Part shown: positions 1-8,899 of the stretch, piece after piece
How the letters are laid out: each line of letters starts with the position of its first letter
Position numbering within the stretch: position 1 is the stretch's first letter
NCBI RefSeq assembly: GCF_014489415.1
Contig: NZ_CP060822.1
Span: 3,829,501 to 3,893,500 of the forward strand
Direction: 5' to 3'
Source of the DNA: Cylindrospermopsis curvispora GIHE-G1
GTDB taxonomy: Bacteria; Cyanobacteriota; Cyanobacteriia; Cyanobacteriales; Nostocaceae
DNA: 64,000 bases
The notes under the pieces: generated by a model
Databases searched by the model: none
Seen by the model: only the letters and a program-made list of their open reading frames with translations
What the model was told of the DNA's origin: nothing
Made by a program: the position numbers and the translations under genes

Positions 1-2
1 TG

Positions 3-1181
3 TCAGTGGTTGATCCGGGTACTTATTTTTCCTTTTGGGGTCAACTGATTATTGTGCTGCTGGTACAAATCGGTGGTTTAGGATATATGACAACCACCAC
101 CTTCCTGATTTTATTAATTGGCAAAAGATTTGATTTAAGGCAAAAGATAGCTATTCAACAAGCTCTAGACCGTCCGGGGATGAGTGGTAGTAGCCAAATT
201 ATTCGCTCCATTATCGCCACAACTATAATTTTTGAGATTACAGGAATTTTCCTCCTGCTCCCCGCTTTTGTCCCTGACCATGGTTGGAATTATGGACTAT
301 GGTTGGCCATATTTCACAGCATCAATTCCTTTAACAATGCGGGATTTAGTTTATTTAAAGATAACTTAATAGGTTATCAAACCTCCACACTCGTAGTTTT
401 TACCGTGACTGGGTTAATCATCTTTGGGGGGATCGGTTATCAAGTAATTTTAGACATGTATCTTTGGTTGCGCGATCGCCTAAAAAGAAAAGGGACGTTT
501 ACAGTATTCTCCCTTGATTTTAAAGTAGCAGTTAGCACTACCTTACTATTACTAGTGATGGGGACAGTAGCTTTCTTTCTCATAGAAATTAGAAATCCTG
601 AAACCTTTGGCAAATTTGGATTTTCCGATCAACTATTATTAGCTTGGTTTCAGTCTGTTACTCCAAGAACAGCTGGTTTCAACACTATTGACATTGGCAA
701 GATGAGTGATGCAGGTTTATTTATTACCATTGCTTTAATGTTCATTGGTGCTAGTCCGGGTGGTACGGGTGGTGGGATAAAAACAACAACCTTGAGGGTA
801 CTAACCAGCTGCACAAAAGCAATACTTCAGGGTAAAGAAGAAGTTTGGCTCTATGAGCGCAAAATAGCCATAACTCTTATTTTAAAAGCGATAGGTGTGG
901 TTTTCGGCTCTTTGGCAACCGTCTTGTCAGCAACAGTTCTGATTAGTTTGACCGACCCAAAACTAGAGTTCATTCAAATTCTTTTTGAGGTGGTCTCAGC
1001 TTTTGGTACAGTGGGATTATCTACAGGGATAACTGGTAGTATTTCTACTGCTGCTAAAATAATTATAATTGTCACAATGTATATAGGAAGGGTCGGTGTT
1101 TTATTGTCAATGTCAGCAATATTAGGAGATCCTCGTCCCAGTAGAGTTCACTACCCAGAAGGAAATTTGCTTGTAGGTTAG
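3..1181 (+). CDS. ktrB: KtrB/TrkH-type K+ transporter membrane subunit (5' truncated by window edge)
   Basis: This is the ion-conducting subunit of a Ktr/Trk-type potassium (or Na+-coupled K+) uptake system in the plasma membrane. The reading frame is open to the left edge, so about 50 N-terminal residues lie outside the window. Four pore-loop motifs typical of the family are visible in order: GGLGYMT, NNAGFS, TPRTAGFNT and GTVGLS. A glycine-rich SPGGTGGGIKTTT segment precedes the fourth repeat. Many hydrophobic membrane helices separate them. The stop lies 3 bases before the next gene, which encodes the matching RCK subunit, so the two form an operon. KtrB versus NtpJ/TrkH naming rests on pattern only; the family is secure. 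Confidence 0.9.
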   Translation, partial: SVVDPGTYFSFWGQLIIVLLVQIGGLGYMTTTTFLILLIGKRFDLRQKIAIQQALDRPGMSGSSQIIRSIIATTIIFEITGIFLLLPAFVPDHGWNYGLWLAIFHSINSFNNAGFSLFKDNLIGYQTSTLVVFTVTGLIIFGGIGYQVILDMYLWLRDRLKRKGTFTVFSLDFKVAVSTTLLLLVMGTVAFFLIEIRNPETFGKFGFSDQLLLAWFQSVTPRTAGFNTIDIGKMSDAGLFITIALMFIGASPGGTGGGIKTTTLRVLTSCTKAILQGKEEVWLYERKIAITLILKAIGVVFGSLATVLSATVLISLTDPKLEFIQILFEVVSAFGTVGLSTGITGSISTAAKIIIIVTMYIGRVGVLLSMSAILGDPRPSRVHYPEGNLLVG

Positions 1182-1184
1182 TTT

Positions 1185-1880
1185 ATGGACATTTCATCAT
1201 TGAAGTTCTTCCGCAGTTTAAAACAAGACAATCACCAATTTGCAGTAATTGGATTAGGTCGTTTTGGCCGTTCTGTTTGTTCCACATTACACGGTTTGGG
1301 TTATCAGGTCTTAGCCACAGATGTGGATGAAAAAAGGGTATCTGAAGCATTGAATGAGTCAATTGTTGCTCATGCAGTGCAGTTAGACTCCACTGAGTCA
1401 GCAGCACTTAAAGAAGCGGGCATTTTTGAGTTTGATACGGTTATTGTAGCTATTGGCAACTATATTCAGGAAAGTATTATTACCACTCTTAATGTTAAGG
1501 AAGGTGGTGTGCCCCATGTGGTTGCTAAAGCTTCCAGTGAGGTACATTGTAAGCTGCTAAAAAGAGTAGGTGCAGACCATGTAGTATTTCCCGAATACGA
1601 GGCAGGTTGTGCTTTGGCACGCACACTAACTAAACCATCAATTTTAGACCGGTTTGATCTAGATCCAGATAATAGTATTGTAGAGTTGATTGTACCCGAT
1701 GAATTTCATGGTAAAACCGTGGCAGAAATTCAGTTGCGAAGTCGTTATGGTCTAAATTTACTAGCAGTTAGTCAGGATGGTAAGTTTAAGATTAATCCTG
1801 ACCCTGGTAAACGACTAGAACGTGGTTCAGCGATGGTAGTAATTGGTTGTAATAAGGATATTAACCGCCTACCAATTTAG
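1185..1880 (+). CDS. ktrA: KtrA/TrkA-type RCK gating subunit
   Basis: This is the cytosolic regulatory subunit of the Ktr potassium transporter, binding nucleotides and gating the membrane subunit. The 231-residue protein has an N-terminal Rossmann RCK_N domain with a GLGRFGRS nucleotide-binding loop near residue 24 and an acidic DVDE end of the second strand. A C-terminal RCK_C domain (about 150-231) follows. This is the usual length for KtrA. It starts 3 bases after the transporter stop, so translation is probably coupled. Its 3' end overlaps the convergent queA stop by 4 bases. Confidence 0.92.
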   Translation: MDISSLKFFRSLKQDNHQFAVIGLGRFGRSVCSTLHGLGYQVLATDVDEKRVSEALNESIVAHAVQLDSTESAALKEAGIFEFDTVIVAIGNYIQESIITTLNVKEGGVPHVVAKASSEVHCKLLKRVGADHVVFPEYEAGCALARTLTKPSILDRFDLDPDNSIVELIVPDEFHGKTVAEIQLRSRYGLNLLAVSQDGKFKINPDPGKRLERGSAMVVIGCNKDINRLPI

Positions 1881-2980
1881 CTGCAACAAATTCTTGCTTC
1901 CGGTAAAATCAACATGGCATCACCAAAAGAATAGAAACGATATCTAGATGCGATCGCCTGGTTATAAATATCTAATAGTCTTTCTCGACCAATTAGGGAA
2001 CTAACTAACATAAGCAAACTAGAACGAGGTAGATGAAAGTTAGTAATAAGACCTTCTACTACACGCCATTGATAGCCTGGATAGATAAAGAGATTAACTT
2101 TGCCCGTATATGGTTGTAAAGAACCACTTTGGGCAGCACCTTCTAAAGCGCGAACTACCGTAGTACCAACCGCAATAATTCGCCCTCCAGCATTTCTGGT
2201 AGCGTAAATCTTCTCTACCAAGTCCCCACTAACTTCTATCCATTCTTCATGCATTTGGTGGGTGGTAACGTCTTCCACTTCTACTGGTCTAAATGTGCCG
2301 ACACCAACATGTAAAGTGAGAAATTCCTGTTGAATACCGCGCTCTCGCAATTTGACCAATAGTTCTGGTGTAAAGTGGAGTCCTGCTGTGGGAGCTGCTA
2401 TGGCACCGTCATATTTAGCATATACAGTTTGATATTGCTCCTCCAGTGCATGAGAATTATTAATATAAGGTGGTAAGGGAATCTCCCCCAATTTGTGTAA
2501 AAACTGGAGCAAAGAAACATTTATAGGCAAATCAAATTGCAATAATCTACCGCCCGTATTCTCATCCCGTTCAATCACCGTAGCTGTGAGTTGGGGGGTT
2601 AATTCCGCTCCCTGATCCCCAAAAACAATCTCAGTTCCGATATTAAAGTACTTACCTGGTTTGACCAATGCCAACCAACAGTTATGTTGTTTTTCTTCCA
2701 AAAGCAACACTTCCACCCTTGCTCCTGTGGACTTGTGACCATATAAGCGAGCGGGGATAACTCGTGTATTATTCATCACTAATAAATCCCCAGGTTTTAA
2801 CAATTCTGGTAGGTCTCTAAAGATGTGGTCTAGTGGAGGTGTTAGCGTTCCTGCATCTAGAGAATTAATCACCATTAAGCGAGAACTGTCTCTGGGAACC
2901 ACGGGGTTCTGGGCAATTAATTCTGGAGGTAGTTCATAGTCATATCCAGATAATGAGATATCTAGGTCACTATTTTGCAT
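1877..2980 (-). CDS. queA: tRNA preQ1(34) S-adenosylmethionine ribosyltransferase-isomerase
   Basis: QueA transfers and isomerises the ribose of S-adenosylmethionine onto preQ1 at the tRNA wobble position, giving epoxyqueuosine. At 367 residues it is full length. Family hallmarks include [12 protein letters not shown] near the start, [39 protein letters not shown] and [15 protein letters not shown] near the C-terminus. A diverged copy of its first ~150 codons plus upstream DNA recurs at about 10.1-10.7 kb, on the other side of a five-gene island. This copy is the intact one. The upstream 20-130 bases are a dispersed repeat. Confidence 0.96.
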   Translation of the reverse strand: MQNSDLDISLSGYDYELPPELIAQNPVVPRDSSRLMVINSLDAGTLTPPLDHIFRDLPELLKPGDLLVMNNTRVIPARLYGHKSTGARVEVLLLEEKQHNCWLALVKPGKYFNIGTEIVFGDQGAELTPQLTATVIERDENTGGRLLQFDLPINVSLLQFLHKLGEIPLPPYINNSHALEEQYQTVYAKYDGAIAAPTAGLHFTPELLVKLRERGIQQEFLTLHVGVGTFRPVEVEDVTTHQMHEEWIEVSGDLVEKIYATRNAGGRIIAVGTTVVRALEGAAQSGSLQPYTGKVNLFIYPGYQWRVVEGLITNFHLPRSSLLMLVSSLIGRERLLDIYNQAIASRYRFYSFGDAMLILPEARICCS

Positions 2981-3096
2981 TCTTACTCTTTAAATTAGGA
3001 TATAAGTGGGTCAGTGGAATTAAATATAAGATTAACGTAGGTTGGGTTGAAGTATGAAACCCAACACCACGGGCCTCGTTACTCGACCCATCCTAC
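2548..3096. repeat. Direct repeat, left copy (queA 5' half plus upstream)
   Basis: About 540 bases covering the first ~150 codons of queA and its upstream repeat match 10148-10686 closely in the same orientation. A scatter of point differences shows the duplication is not brand new. The two copies bracket the 3.4-10.0 kb gene island. Ends were judged by eye. Confidence 0.85.
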
Positions 3097-3115
3097 AAAT
3101 AATTGTGACCCCTAC
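3003..3115. repeat. MITE-like dispersed repeat, copy 1 (longest form)
   Basis: The element begins TAAGTGGGTCAGTGG and ends close to CCCCTAC, so its ends are imperfect inverted repeats of each other (compare AAGTAGGGAGGC in other copies). Its core holds two palindromic arms, GGTTGGGTT...AACCCAAC and a second GGGC...CCCATCC segment. No open reading frame fits inside. Related copies lie near 10.6, 11.9, 21.3, 22.3, 24.9 and 33.0 kb. Confidence 0.75.
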
Positions 3116-3458
3116 AAAGTTTCCCATAGTAAAATTACTAAGCTATGAAGCCAAATGCTCAGAGCTATAAGTGAGTAATAATCCTTTTGCTACCATAATG
3201 ATGGTACCTTTGAAGACAAAAGCAACGACTGGAAACCAAGGGGAGAGAGAAGAGTGGAAATGGAGTCTAATCAAACGGTTATACTTTGCAAAGAAATGTA
3301 AACTAACCGCCACGTCCGCTTGACTTATGCAACAAATCTGATACTGTGAATTGTGTTCTGTATCACAAGAGGGAAAGGTAGCGATCAGGTTTATTCCTCA
3401 ATGCAGTGAGCAGGATATAGCTCATTTATCTCAGATAATATAATCTGATAGTGTTAAG
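3116..3458. other. Intergenic stretch upstream of the SDR/aminotransferase gene
   Basis: About 340 bases hold no supportable gene or RNA. This is presumably the promoter region of the island, since the next gene reads rightward, but I could not pick a convincing -35/-10 pair. It is also the point where sequence shared with the 10.6-kb copy stops. Confidence 0.4.
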
Positions 3459-5600
3459 ATGACTGAATTTGACGTTTTAATTACTGGTGGATCTGGTTTT
3501 ATAGGAAGTGCTATTGCTCGCTATCTTCTAAGCTTAGGCAAGTCAGTTGTATGTATGGATCGCTATGATCAAGGTCGCTTAAACGATATTGATGATCGCA
3601 TCCATAAGGTTTCCGGTGATGTTCTAGATGGGAACTTTGTAGATCAGTGGATCGCCCGTTGTAGCAGAGTCATTCACTTAGCTGCGGTAGTTGGTGTTGA
3701 TGAATATGTAACCCGTCCCCACGACGTTCTAGATGTTAATATTCTAGGGACACGAAATGTTCTGATGGCTTGCCTTCAGCATAATCGCCCCGTCCTCATT
3801 GCCAGCAGTAGCGAAACCTACGGTCTCAACACTGGCATTCTAGAGGAAGATGGTACTCGGATCTACGGCACTTCCCGCAATCATCGCTGGAGCTACGCCA
3901 TTTCTAAAACGGCTGGTGAGCATTATGCTTACGCATTAGGACGCCTAGGGCTGATGGTAACCTCTGTGCGCTATTTCAACGTTTATGGACCTCAATTAGA
4001 TGCACCAGGTCAAGGGCGTGTGATTAGTAAGTTCCTAGGACGAATTAGGGATGGCTTACCCCTAATGCTCGTAGATGGTGGCCATGCTGTACGCACCCTC
4101 TGTTATATCGATGATGCAGCCGAAGCTACCGCACGGCTTATCCTAGAACTTAGCCCTGACTCTGGCCATAACCATTCAGCGGTAAATATTGGTCGTCCTG
4201 AGCCAATTACCATGCGGGAGCTAGCTAACATCATGATCCAGCTTTCGGGACACAAAGGTGGAACCCAAGACATTTCAGGGAAGGAATTTTTTGGTGAAGG
4301 CTTTGAGGAAATTCCAGTTCGCGTACCAGATGTGTCCAAGTTGGAGCGCGTTATCAACTTTAAGGCCAAAATCGACCTAGAAGAAGGGCTACGTCGCACC
4401 CTGGATTATTGGGGTCTCCTGAGTCCTGAAGCCAGCCAAGATACCTTCCTATCCAGTTCCCCTCCCGCCGTTGTACCCATGGTGCGCCCCCACTTTGCAC
4501 CCGACGGTGTATTGTTGCAGTCCTTAAATCAGGCTTTAGCTACGGGTCAAGTCACCAACGGTGGACCACACCTGCGTAGTTTTGAGGAGGAGCTGGCCGA
4601 GTATCTTGGAGTTCCCGATGTGGTGGTGCTGAGTAATGGAGCTGATGCCTTAACATTAGGACTACAGGTGTTAGGGCGAAAAGGTAAAGCAGTCTTACCC
4701 TCCTACACATTTATTGCCACCTTGAATTCCGTCGAATCGGCAGGATTAGAACCGATTTTCTGTGACATTGATCCCGAAACATTTACAATGTCACCCACGG
4801 CCCTAGCACAAATTCTAGATCAGGAAAGGGATGTGGCAGCGGTGATACCGGTGAATGTGTTTGGTGTTACCCCGGATCTACCAGCGATTGCCGATCTCTG
4901 TCGACAAGCTGGGGTCGAAATTATCTATGACAATTGCCACGGGTTTGGTACCGAAACCTACGGCCGCCGGGTTTCTGAGGAAGCACGCCTACAAATGTTT
5001 AGCTTCCATGCCACTAAGGTGTTACCAGCGGTAGAAGGTGGAGCCTTGGTAGGGGCGGATGTGGAACTTTTGGATCGGGTACGAAAGCTACGTAACCATG
5101 GGATCGATAGTCATAACCCATCCGCATCTGGTCTAGGGATGAACGCAAAAATGGACGAGCTACGGGCAGCCACGGGTCGCCATGTGCTGCGTCAGTTTCC
5201 TGAACGGCTCGAACGGCGACGCTACTATGCCCAACAACTGAGAACCTTCTTCCAAGAGTCGTGTGATGGGGCTTTAATTCCCCAGCGAATTCCCGATGGT
5301 GTGGTGTCCAACTTCCAAAATTTAGGGGTACTCATGCCCAGTGCGGCCCACTTTGGACTGAAAGCTGCAATCTCCGCTCTATATGAACGTGGTGTGGAAT
5401 GTCGGTCATACTTTAACCCAGCGCTACATACCTTAACCCGAGCACGGAGTTATGCCCGCTATCCCCTACCCTTCACTGAGCAGGTTTGGAATTCCCTGCT
5501 GTGTTTCCCCATCCATAGCCAAATGGATCCCCAGGATATTGATCGGGTACAGTTAGCAGCCCGATCCGTAGTCGATGCCATGGTTATGCAGCAAGTTTAG
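3459..5600 (+). CDS. Bifunctional NAD(P)-dependent epimerase/dehydratase - DegT/DnrJ/EryC1 aminotransferase fusion
   Basis: This 713-residue protein joins two sugar-nucleotide enzymes. Residues 1 to about 325 form an extended SDR domain with GGSGFIG near the start, a catalytic YxxxK (Tyr146, Lys150) and a YFNVYGP motif. After a short proline-rich linker, residues from about 345 to 713 form a fold-type I PLP aminotransferase of the DegT/DnrJ/EryC1 (ArnB-like) family. There the PLP lysine is Lys520 in a FHATK motif and DNCHGFG is the cofactor-contact segment. Such enzymes make keto- and amino-sugars, though the two steps are usually separate proteins. It leads a run of five same-strand genes. 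The substrate is unknown. The region looks more GC-rich than its surroundings. Confidence 0.85.
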   Translation: MTEFDVLITGGSGFIGSAIARYLLSLGKSVVCMDRYDQGRLNDIDDRIHKVSGDVLDGNFVDQWIARCSRVIHLAAVVGVDEYVTRPHDVLDVNILGTRNVLMACLQHNRPVLIASSSETYGLNTGILEEDGTRIYGTSRNHRWSYAISKTAGEHYAYALGRLGLMVTSVRYFNVYGPQLDAPGQGRVISKFLGRIRDGLPLMLVDGGHAVRTLCYIDDAAEATARLILELSPDSGHNHSAVNIGRPEPITMRELANIMIQLSGHKGGTQDISGKEFFGEGFEEIPVRVPDVSKLERVINFKAKIDLEEGLRRTLDYWGLLSPEASQDTFLSSSPPAVVPMVRPHFAPDGVLLQSLNQALATGQVTNGGPHLRSFEEELAEYLGVPDVVVLSNGADALTLGLQVLGRKGKAVLPSYTFIATLNSVESAGLEPIFCDIDPETFTMSPTALAQILDQERDVAAVIPVNVFGVTPDLPAIADLCRQAGVEIIYDNCHGFGTETYGRRVSEEARLQMFSFHATKVLPAVEGGALVGADVELLDRVRKLRNHGIDSHNPSASGLGMNAKMDELRAATGRHVLRQFPERLERRRYYAQQLRTFFQESCDGALIPQRIPDGVVSNFQNLGVLMPSAAHFGLKAAISALYERGVECRSYFNPALHTLTRARSYARYPLPFTEQVWNSLLCFPIHSQMDPQDIDRVQLAARSVVDAMVMQQV

Positions 5601-5612
5601 ACGGATACGTGT

Positions 5613-5656
5613 GTGAGCCTACTCTGACAAAGATAGTCTTTTACAGTAGGCCTCAC
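5613..5656 (+). terminator. Possible hairpin after the fusion gene
   Basis: GTGAGCCTACTCTG and CAGTAGGCCTCAC can pair across a loop of about 17 bases, starting 12 bases past the stop codon. There is no strong T-run after the stem, so it may be an attenuator or mRNA-stabilising hairpin rather than a classical terminator. Confidence 0.35.
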
Positions 5657-5738
5657 CCTAAATTCTTCATTTGCGTAGAATCCGCTATAAAATAGCTCCT
5701 ACCCTTTCAGTTAAGCCCTTATTCCCCAGAGTTAGGAT

Positions 5739-6815
5739 ATGGACATTGCCGTTGTTACTGGTGCGTCTGGTCTCATTGGATCTGCCGCCGTTCGTTTTTT
5801 TGCCGACTGTGGTTTACAGGTCGTTGGTATTGACAATGATCTCCGTCGCTACTTTTTTGGAGATGAGGCCTCTACCGCTTGGAACCGTGATCGCCTCCAG
5901 CAAGAAGTAGCGAATTACATTCATGAAAATGAGGACATCCGAGATCTCGCTGCCCTAGAGCGAATTTTTAAAACCTACAATACAGACATCAAAGTTATTA
6001 TCCACGCTGCTGCTCAACCATCCCATGATTGGGCTGCCACGGAACCTTTGACAGACTTTGCGGTTAATGCCAACGGCACTCTCAATTTGCTAGAAATGAC
6101 TCGGCAACATTGTCCAGGTGCGGTGTTCATTTTTACATCCACTAATAACGTCTATGGGGATGCTATTAATCACTATCCCTTGGTGCAATTGGAAACTCGC
6201 TGGGAGCTAGAAACCTCTCATCCCTACTTTGAACGGGGCATTGATGAGACCATGAGCATAGACCACTGCATTCACACCATTTTTGGGGCCTCAAAGGTTG
6301 CCGCCGACATCATGGTACAGGAGTACGGCATTTACTATGGTCTTAAAACCGGTATTTTCCGAGGGGGATGTTTGACAGGACCAGATCATTCTGGGACACA
6401 ACTTCATGGTTTCTTAGCTTATTTGATGAAGTGCGCAATTACCGGGCGACACTACACTGTTTTCGGCTATCAAGCCAAGCAAGTCAGGGATAATATCCAT
6501 AGCTACGATCTCGTGAATATGTTCTGGCATTTCTACCAGAGTCCCCGCTGTGGCGAAGTTTACAACGCCGGTGGAAGTCGTTACTCTCACTGCTCCATGA
6601 TGGAGGCGATCGACCGATGTAGTGAAATTGTCGGTAGACCCATGAGTTGGAGTTACAGTGAACAAAATCGTCTGGGTGACCATATTTGGTGGGTGAGTGA
6701 TGTGCAAAAATTCAAAGATCACTATCCTAAGTGGGACTTTAAGTACAACCTAGATGACATCTTGATTCAAATCTATGAAGGTCTATCTCGGCGAGAAGAT
6801 AAGGCACTGGTCTAG
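5739..6815 (+). CDS. NAD-dependent sugar-nucleotide epimerase (CDP-paratose 2-epimerase-like)
   Basis: This is a 358-residue extended SDR protein, probably cytosolic. It has the GASGLIGSA nucleotide-binding loop at residue 8 and an HAAAQPSHD segment like TyvE-type 2-epimerases. FRGGCLTGP and a C-terminal substrate-binding region (IYEGL end) follow. The usual catalytic YxxxK reads FGASK (Phe182, Lys186), so the canonical Tyr is missing. From memory, related cyanobacterial proteins share this motif, so it may be a subfamily trait. Overall likeness to CDP-tyvelose/paratose epimerases suggests action on a nucleotide-linked sugar, in step with the upstream fusion enzyme. The substrate is inferred only. 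Confidence 0.75.
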   Translation: MDIAVVTGASGLIGSAAVRFFADCGLQVVGIDNDLRRYFFGDEASTAWNRDRLQQEVANYIHENEDIRDLAALERIFKTYNTDIKVIIHAAAQPSHDWAATEPLTDFAVNANGTLNLLEMTRQHCPGAVFIFTSTNNVYGDAINHYPLVQLETRWELETSHPYFERGIDETMSIDHCIHTIFGASKVAADIMVQEYGIYYGLKTGIFRGGCLTGPDHSGTQLHGFLAYLMKCAITGRHYTVFGYQAKQVRDNIHSYDLVNMFWHFYQSPRCGEVYNAGGSRYSHCSMMEAIDRCSEIVGRPMSWSYSEQNRLGDHIWWVSDVQKFKDHYPKWDFKYNLDDILIQIYEGLSRREDKALV

Positions 6816-6933
6816 GAAGCAAGCTGTGTTAAAGTTGATGGACACCTTCCATAGATTCCTGCGACACCCATTTCTATTGTTTTTGAGTTCTGCTATGCTA
6901 TGTTCCCAGTAATAAACTTCGATAGGATGCTCC

Positions 6934-7533
6934 ATGACCATTGAACCTTCACCACTCACTCCTTGGTCATCAATGCAGTGGCATAACCCCCCTGCGGTAT
7001 GGCAGAATCGCGGCGATCAACTTTGGGTTAAAACAGGGTTGAAAACTGATTTTTGGCGGACAACTCACTACGGTTTTATTCGGGATTCTGGTCACTGTTA
7101 CTACCGCGAAGTCTTGGGCAACTTTCAAGCCCGGATCTGTTTTTCTGGGCAATACCAGGAACTCTATGATCAAGCTGGATTGATGGTTAGAGTCAGTAAA
7201 ACCCATTGGCTTAAGTGTGGTATTGAATATGTAGATGGTATCCAATACGCTAGTACAGTCGTGACACGAGATCGCTCAGATTGGTCTGTTGCGCCCTTGG
7301 TAGGTCAACCTGATCGGGTTTGGTTTGAAGTACGTCGCAGAAATGAGGCCATCGCAGTTCTCTACTCCCTGGATGGTGAGAAATTTGTCCTATCACGTCT
7401 GACGGATTTTCCCGAAGAACCTACGGTTTGGGTTGGCCCCGTGTGTGCATCCCCAGAACGGGAAGGATTTGAAGTAACTTTTGAGTCTTTCACGGTAGAA
7501 CTGAGTAGTGCACCAGTGCTTAATATAGTTTGA
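6934..7533 (+). CDS. DUF1349 (concanavalin-like beta-sandwich) protein
   Basis: This 199-residue soluble protein matches the DUF1349 pattern, a beta-jelly-roll family related to carbohydrate-binding folds. Recognisable pieces are the QAGLMVRV strand, WLKCGIEYVDG, a central S/D-rich strand and VWFEVRRRNEAIAVLYSLDGE. WVGPVCASPEREGFEVTF closes the family signature. I see no signal peptide. It sits third in the five-gene island of sugar-nucleotide genes, so a sugar-binding role is reasonable but inferred. The start was taken at the ATG at 6934. Confidence 0.75.
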   Translation: MTIEPSPLTPWSSMQWHNPPAVWQNRGDQLWVKTGLKTDFWRTTHYGFIRDSGHCYYREVLGNFQARICFSGQYQELYDQAGLMVRVSKTHWLKCGIEYVDGIQYASTVVTRDRSDWSVAPLVGQPDRVWFEVRRRNEAIAVLYSLDGEKFVLSRLTDFPEEPTVWVGPVCASPEREGFEVTFESFTVELSSAPVLNIV

Positions 7534-7703
7534 GTGAGACTGGCCACTATACTAGAAACAGTTAGCGAATACTTGCCGTAGGATTGCATTAAAATTTGCG
7601 GCAAGATATTCCAAAAAAATCCAGATAGCAATAGCTGGGTCTCTGTTTGACCTCACTTTCCAGCTACAGTATTGCAACTTCCAAGAATAAAAACTCAGAA
7701 ATT

Positions 7704-8807
7704 ATGACCCCTGAAACCACTCAACCTTCTAAGGTTAAGCCAGATCAATCCCCAAACTTTGATCGTTCTCCCCTTGCCTTTCTATGGCTTATTCTTGGAC
7801 TCATTGCACTATCTTCCACAGCGATTTTCATCAAGCTATCCATTCAAGAAATCAGTGCTGAGGCTACGGTTTTCAATCGTTTATGGATAGCCACTTTAGC
7901 ATTTACAGGACTAAATTGGATCAGACCAGTTAATACTCAATCCACAGAAACAGGCCCTGATCAGTTAGGTGAAGTTGATGACTCACCGAGAGTCCCACTC
8001 GCACTGTGGTGGTCGTGGGAGATTATAGGTCTGTTGCTAGCGCTAGGGTTTGTCCACCTGACAGGTCGTTATCTATGGACGTGGTCACTGACCAGCACTA
8101 CCGCTGCTAATGGTGCCATGTTAGCGAATATGCCGCCCCTATTTACGGCCTTAGGTGGTTGGTTATTTTTAGGACAACGCTTTGATAGACGTTTTTTACT
8201 GGGGTTAGCCATTGCCGTTGTTGGAGCTATTACCCTCGCTCTCGGTGACTGGATTCAACCTAAGGAAGTCCTTTTTGGGACGGGTGCCTTGGTTGGTGAT
8301 GGAGCAGCTTTACTGTCCTCTGTGTTCTATGCGGCTAGCTTTTTGCTGGTTGAAAAACTGCGTCGTAATTTGTCTACCTCTGCTATTTTGGTGTGGCGTT
8401 GTGCAATAGGTTTGATGCTAGCAACCCCTATAGTCTGGTTGATGGATGATACAATCTTCCCCATTAGTACCCTGGGATGGGTAGCTGTTTTTGGACTGGG
8501 ATTAATTAGTGAAGTCACTGGACATGGCCTGATTGTTTATAGCCTGAAATATTTTTCCTCTGCATTTGTCACCATTGTCTTGCTTTTAGAGCCAGCACCC
8601 GTTGCAGCGGTTGCCTGGCTATGGTTTGGCGAGTTCCTCGATCCACTTAATATTGCTGGATTCTGTTTGATTACGGTGGGAATTTATTTGGCTAAAACCG
8701 GACGTGGCTCAACGGGGGATAGCAATATATTAGAGTCATCTAATCAAGATTCACCAAATCGAAACATCCCGAAATTAGAGCCATCCGATATATCTAGCAA
8801 ATCATAG
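7704..8807 (+). CDS. EamA/DMT-family transporter
   Basis: This is a drug/metabolite-transporter family permease of about 367 residues with ten predicted membrane helices in two EamA repeats. The first runs from the SPLAFLWLILGLIAL helix to LALGDW; the second from GTGALVGDGAALLSS to LAKTGRG. Hydrophilic tails rich in Ser/Asn/Gln lie at both ends. The ATG at 7704 is preferred over an upstream TTG in the same frame. DMT proteins export or exchange small metabolites. In this gene island it is the likely transporter for whatever the sugar enzymes make, though that link is inferred from position. Confidence 0.82.
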   Translation: MTPETTQPSKVKPDQSPNFDRSPLAFLWLILGLIALSSTAIFIKLSIQEISAEATVFNRLWIATLAFTGLNWIRPVNTQSTETGPDQLGEVDDSPRVPLALWWSWEIIGLLLALGFVHLTGRYLWTWSLTSTTAANGAMLANMPPLFTALGGWLFLGQRFDRRFLLGLAIAVVGAITLALGDWIQPKEVLFGTGALVGDGAALLSSVFYAASFLLVEKLRRNLSTSAILVWRCAIGLMLATPIVWLMDDTIFPISTLGWVAVFGLGLISEVTGHGLIVYSLKYFSSAFVTIVLLLEPAPVAAVAWLWFGEFLDPLNIAGFCLITVGIYLAKTGRGSTGDSNILESSNQDSPNRNIPKLEPSDISSKS

Positions 8808-8875
8808 TTAAGTTGACGGTCTCTGTGTTCATATTGCTGCTAAGATGAATAGCTATTGTAAAGCCATTCCGCTAG

Positions 8876-8881
8876 TATAAT
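8876..8881 (+). promoter_or_regulatory. Possible -10 box for the Nudix-like gene
   Basis: A perfect TATAAT sits 18 bases before the ATG at 8900. No well-spaced -35 is evident, and the implied leader would be very short, so this is tentative. Confidence 0.3.
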
Positions 8882-8899
8882 CTAACTGTTTTTATCTCT

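Noticed and set aside
1183-1407. Small minus-strand open frame inside ktrA
   Set aside because: It lies wholly inside a well-supported gene on the other strand and has no protein-like features; several similar frames across the window were dropped for the same reason.
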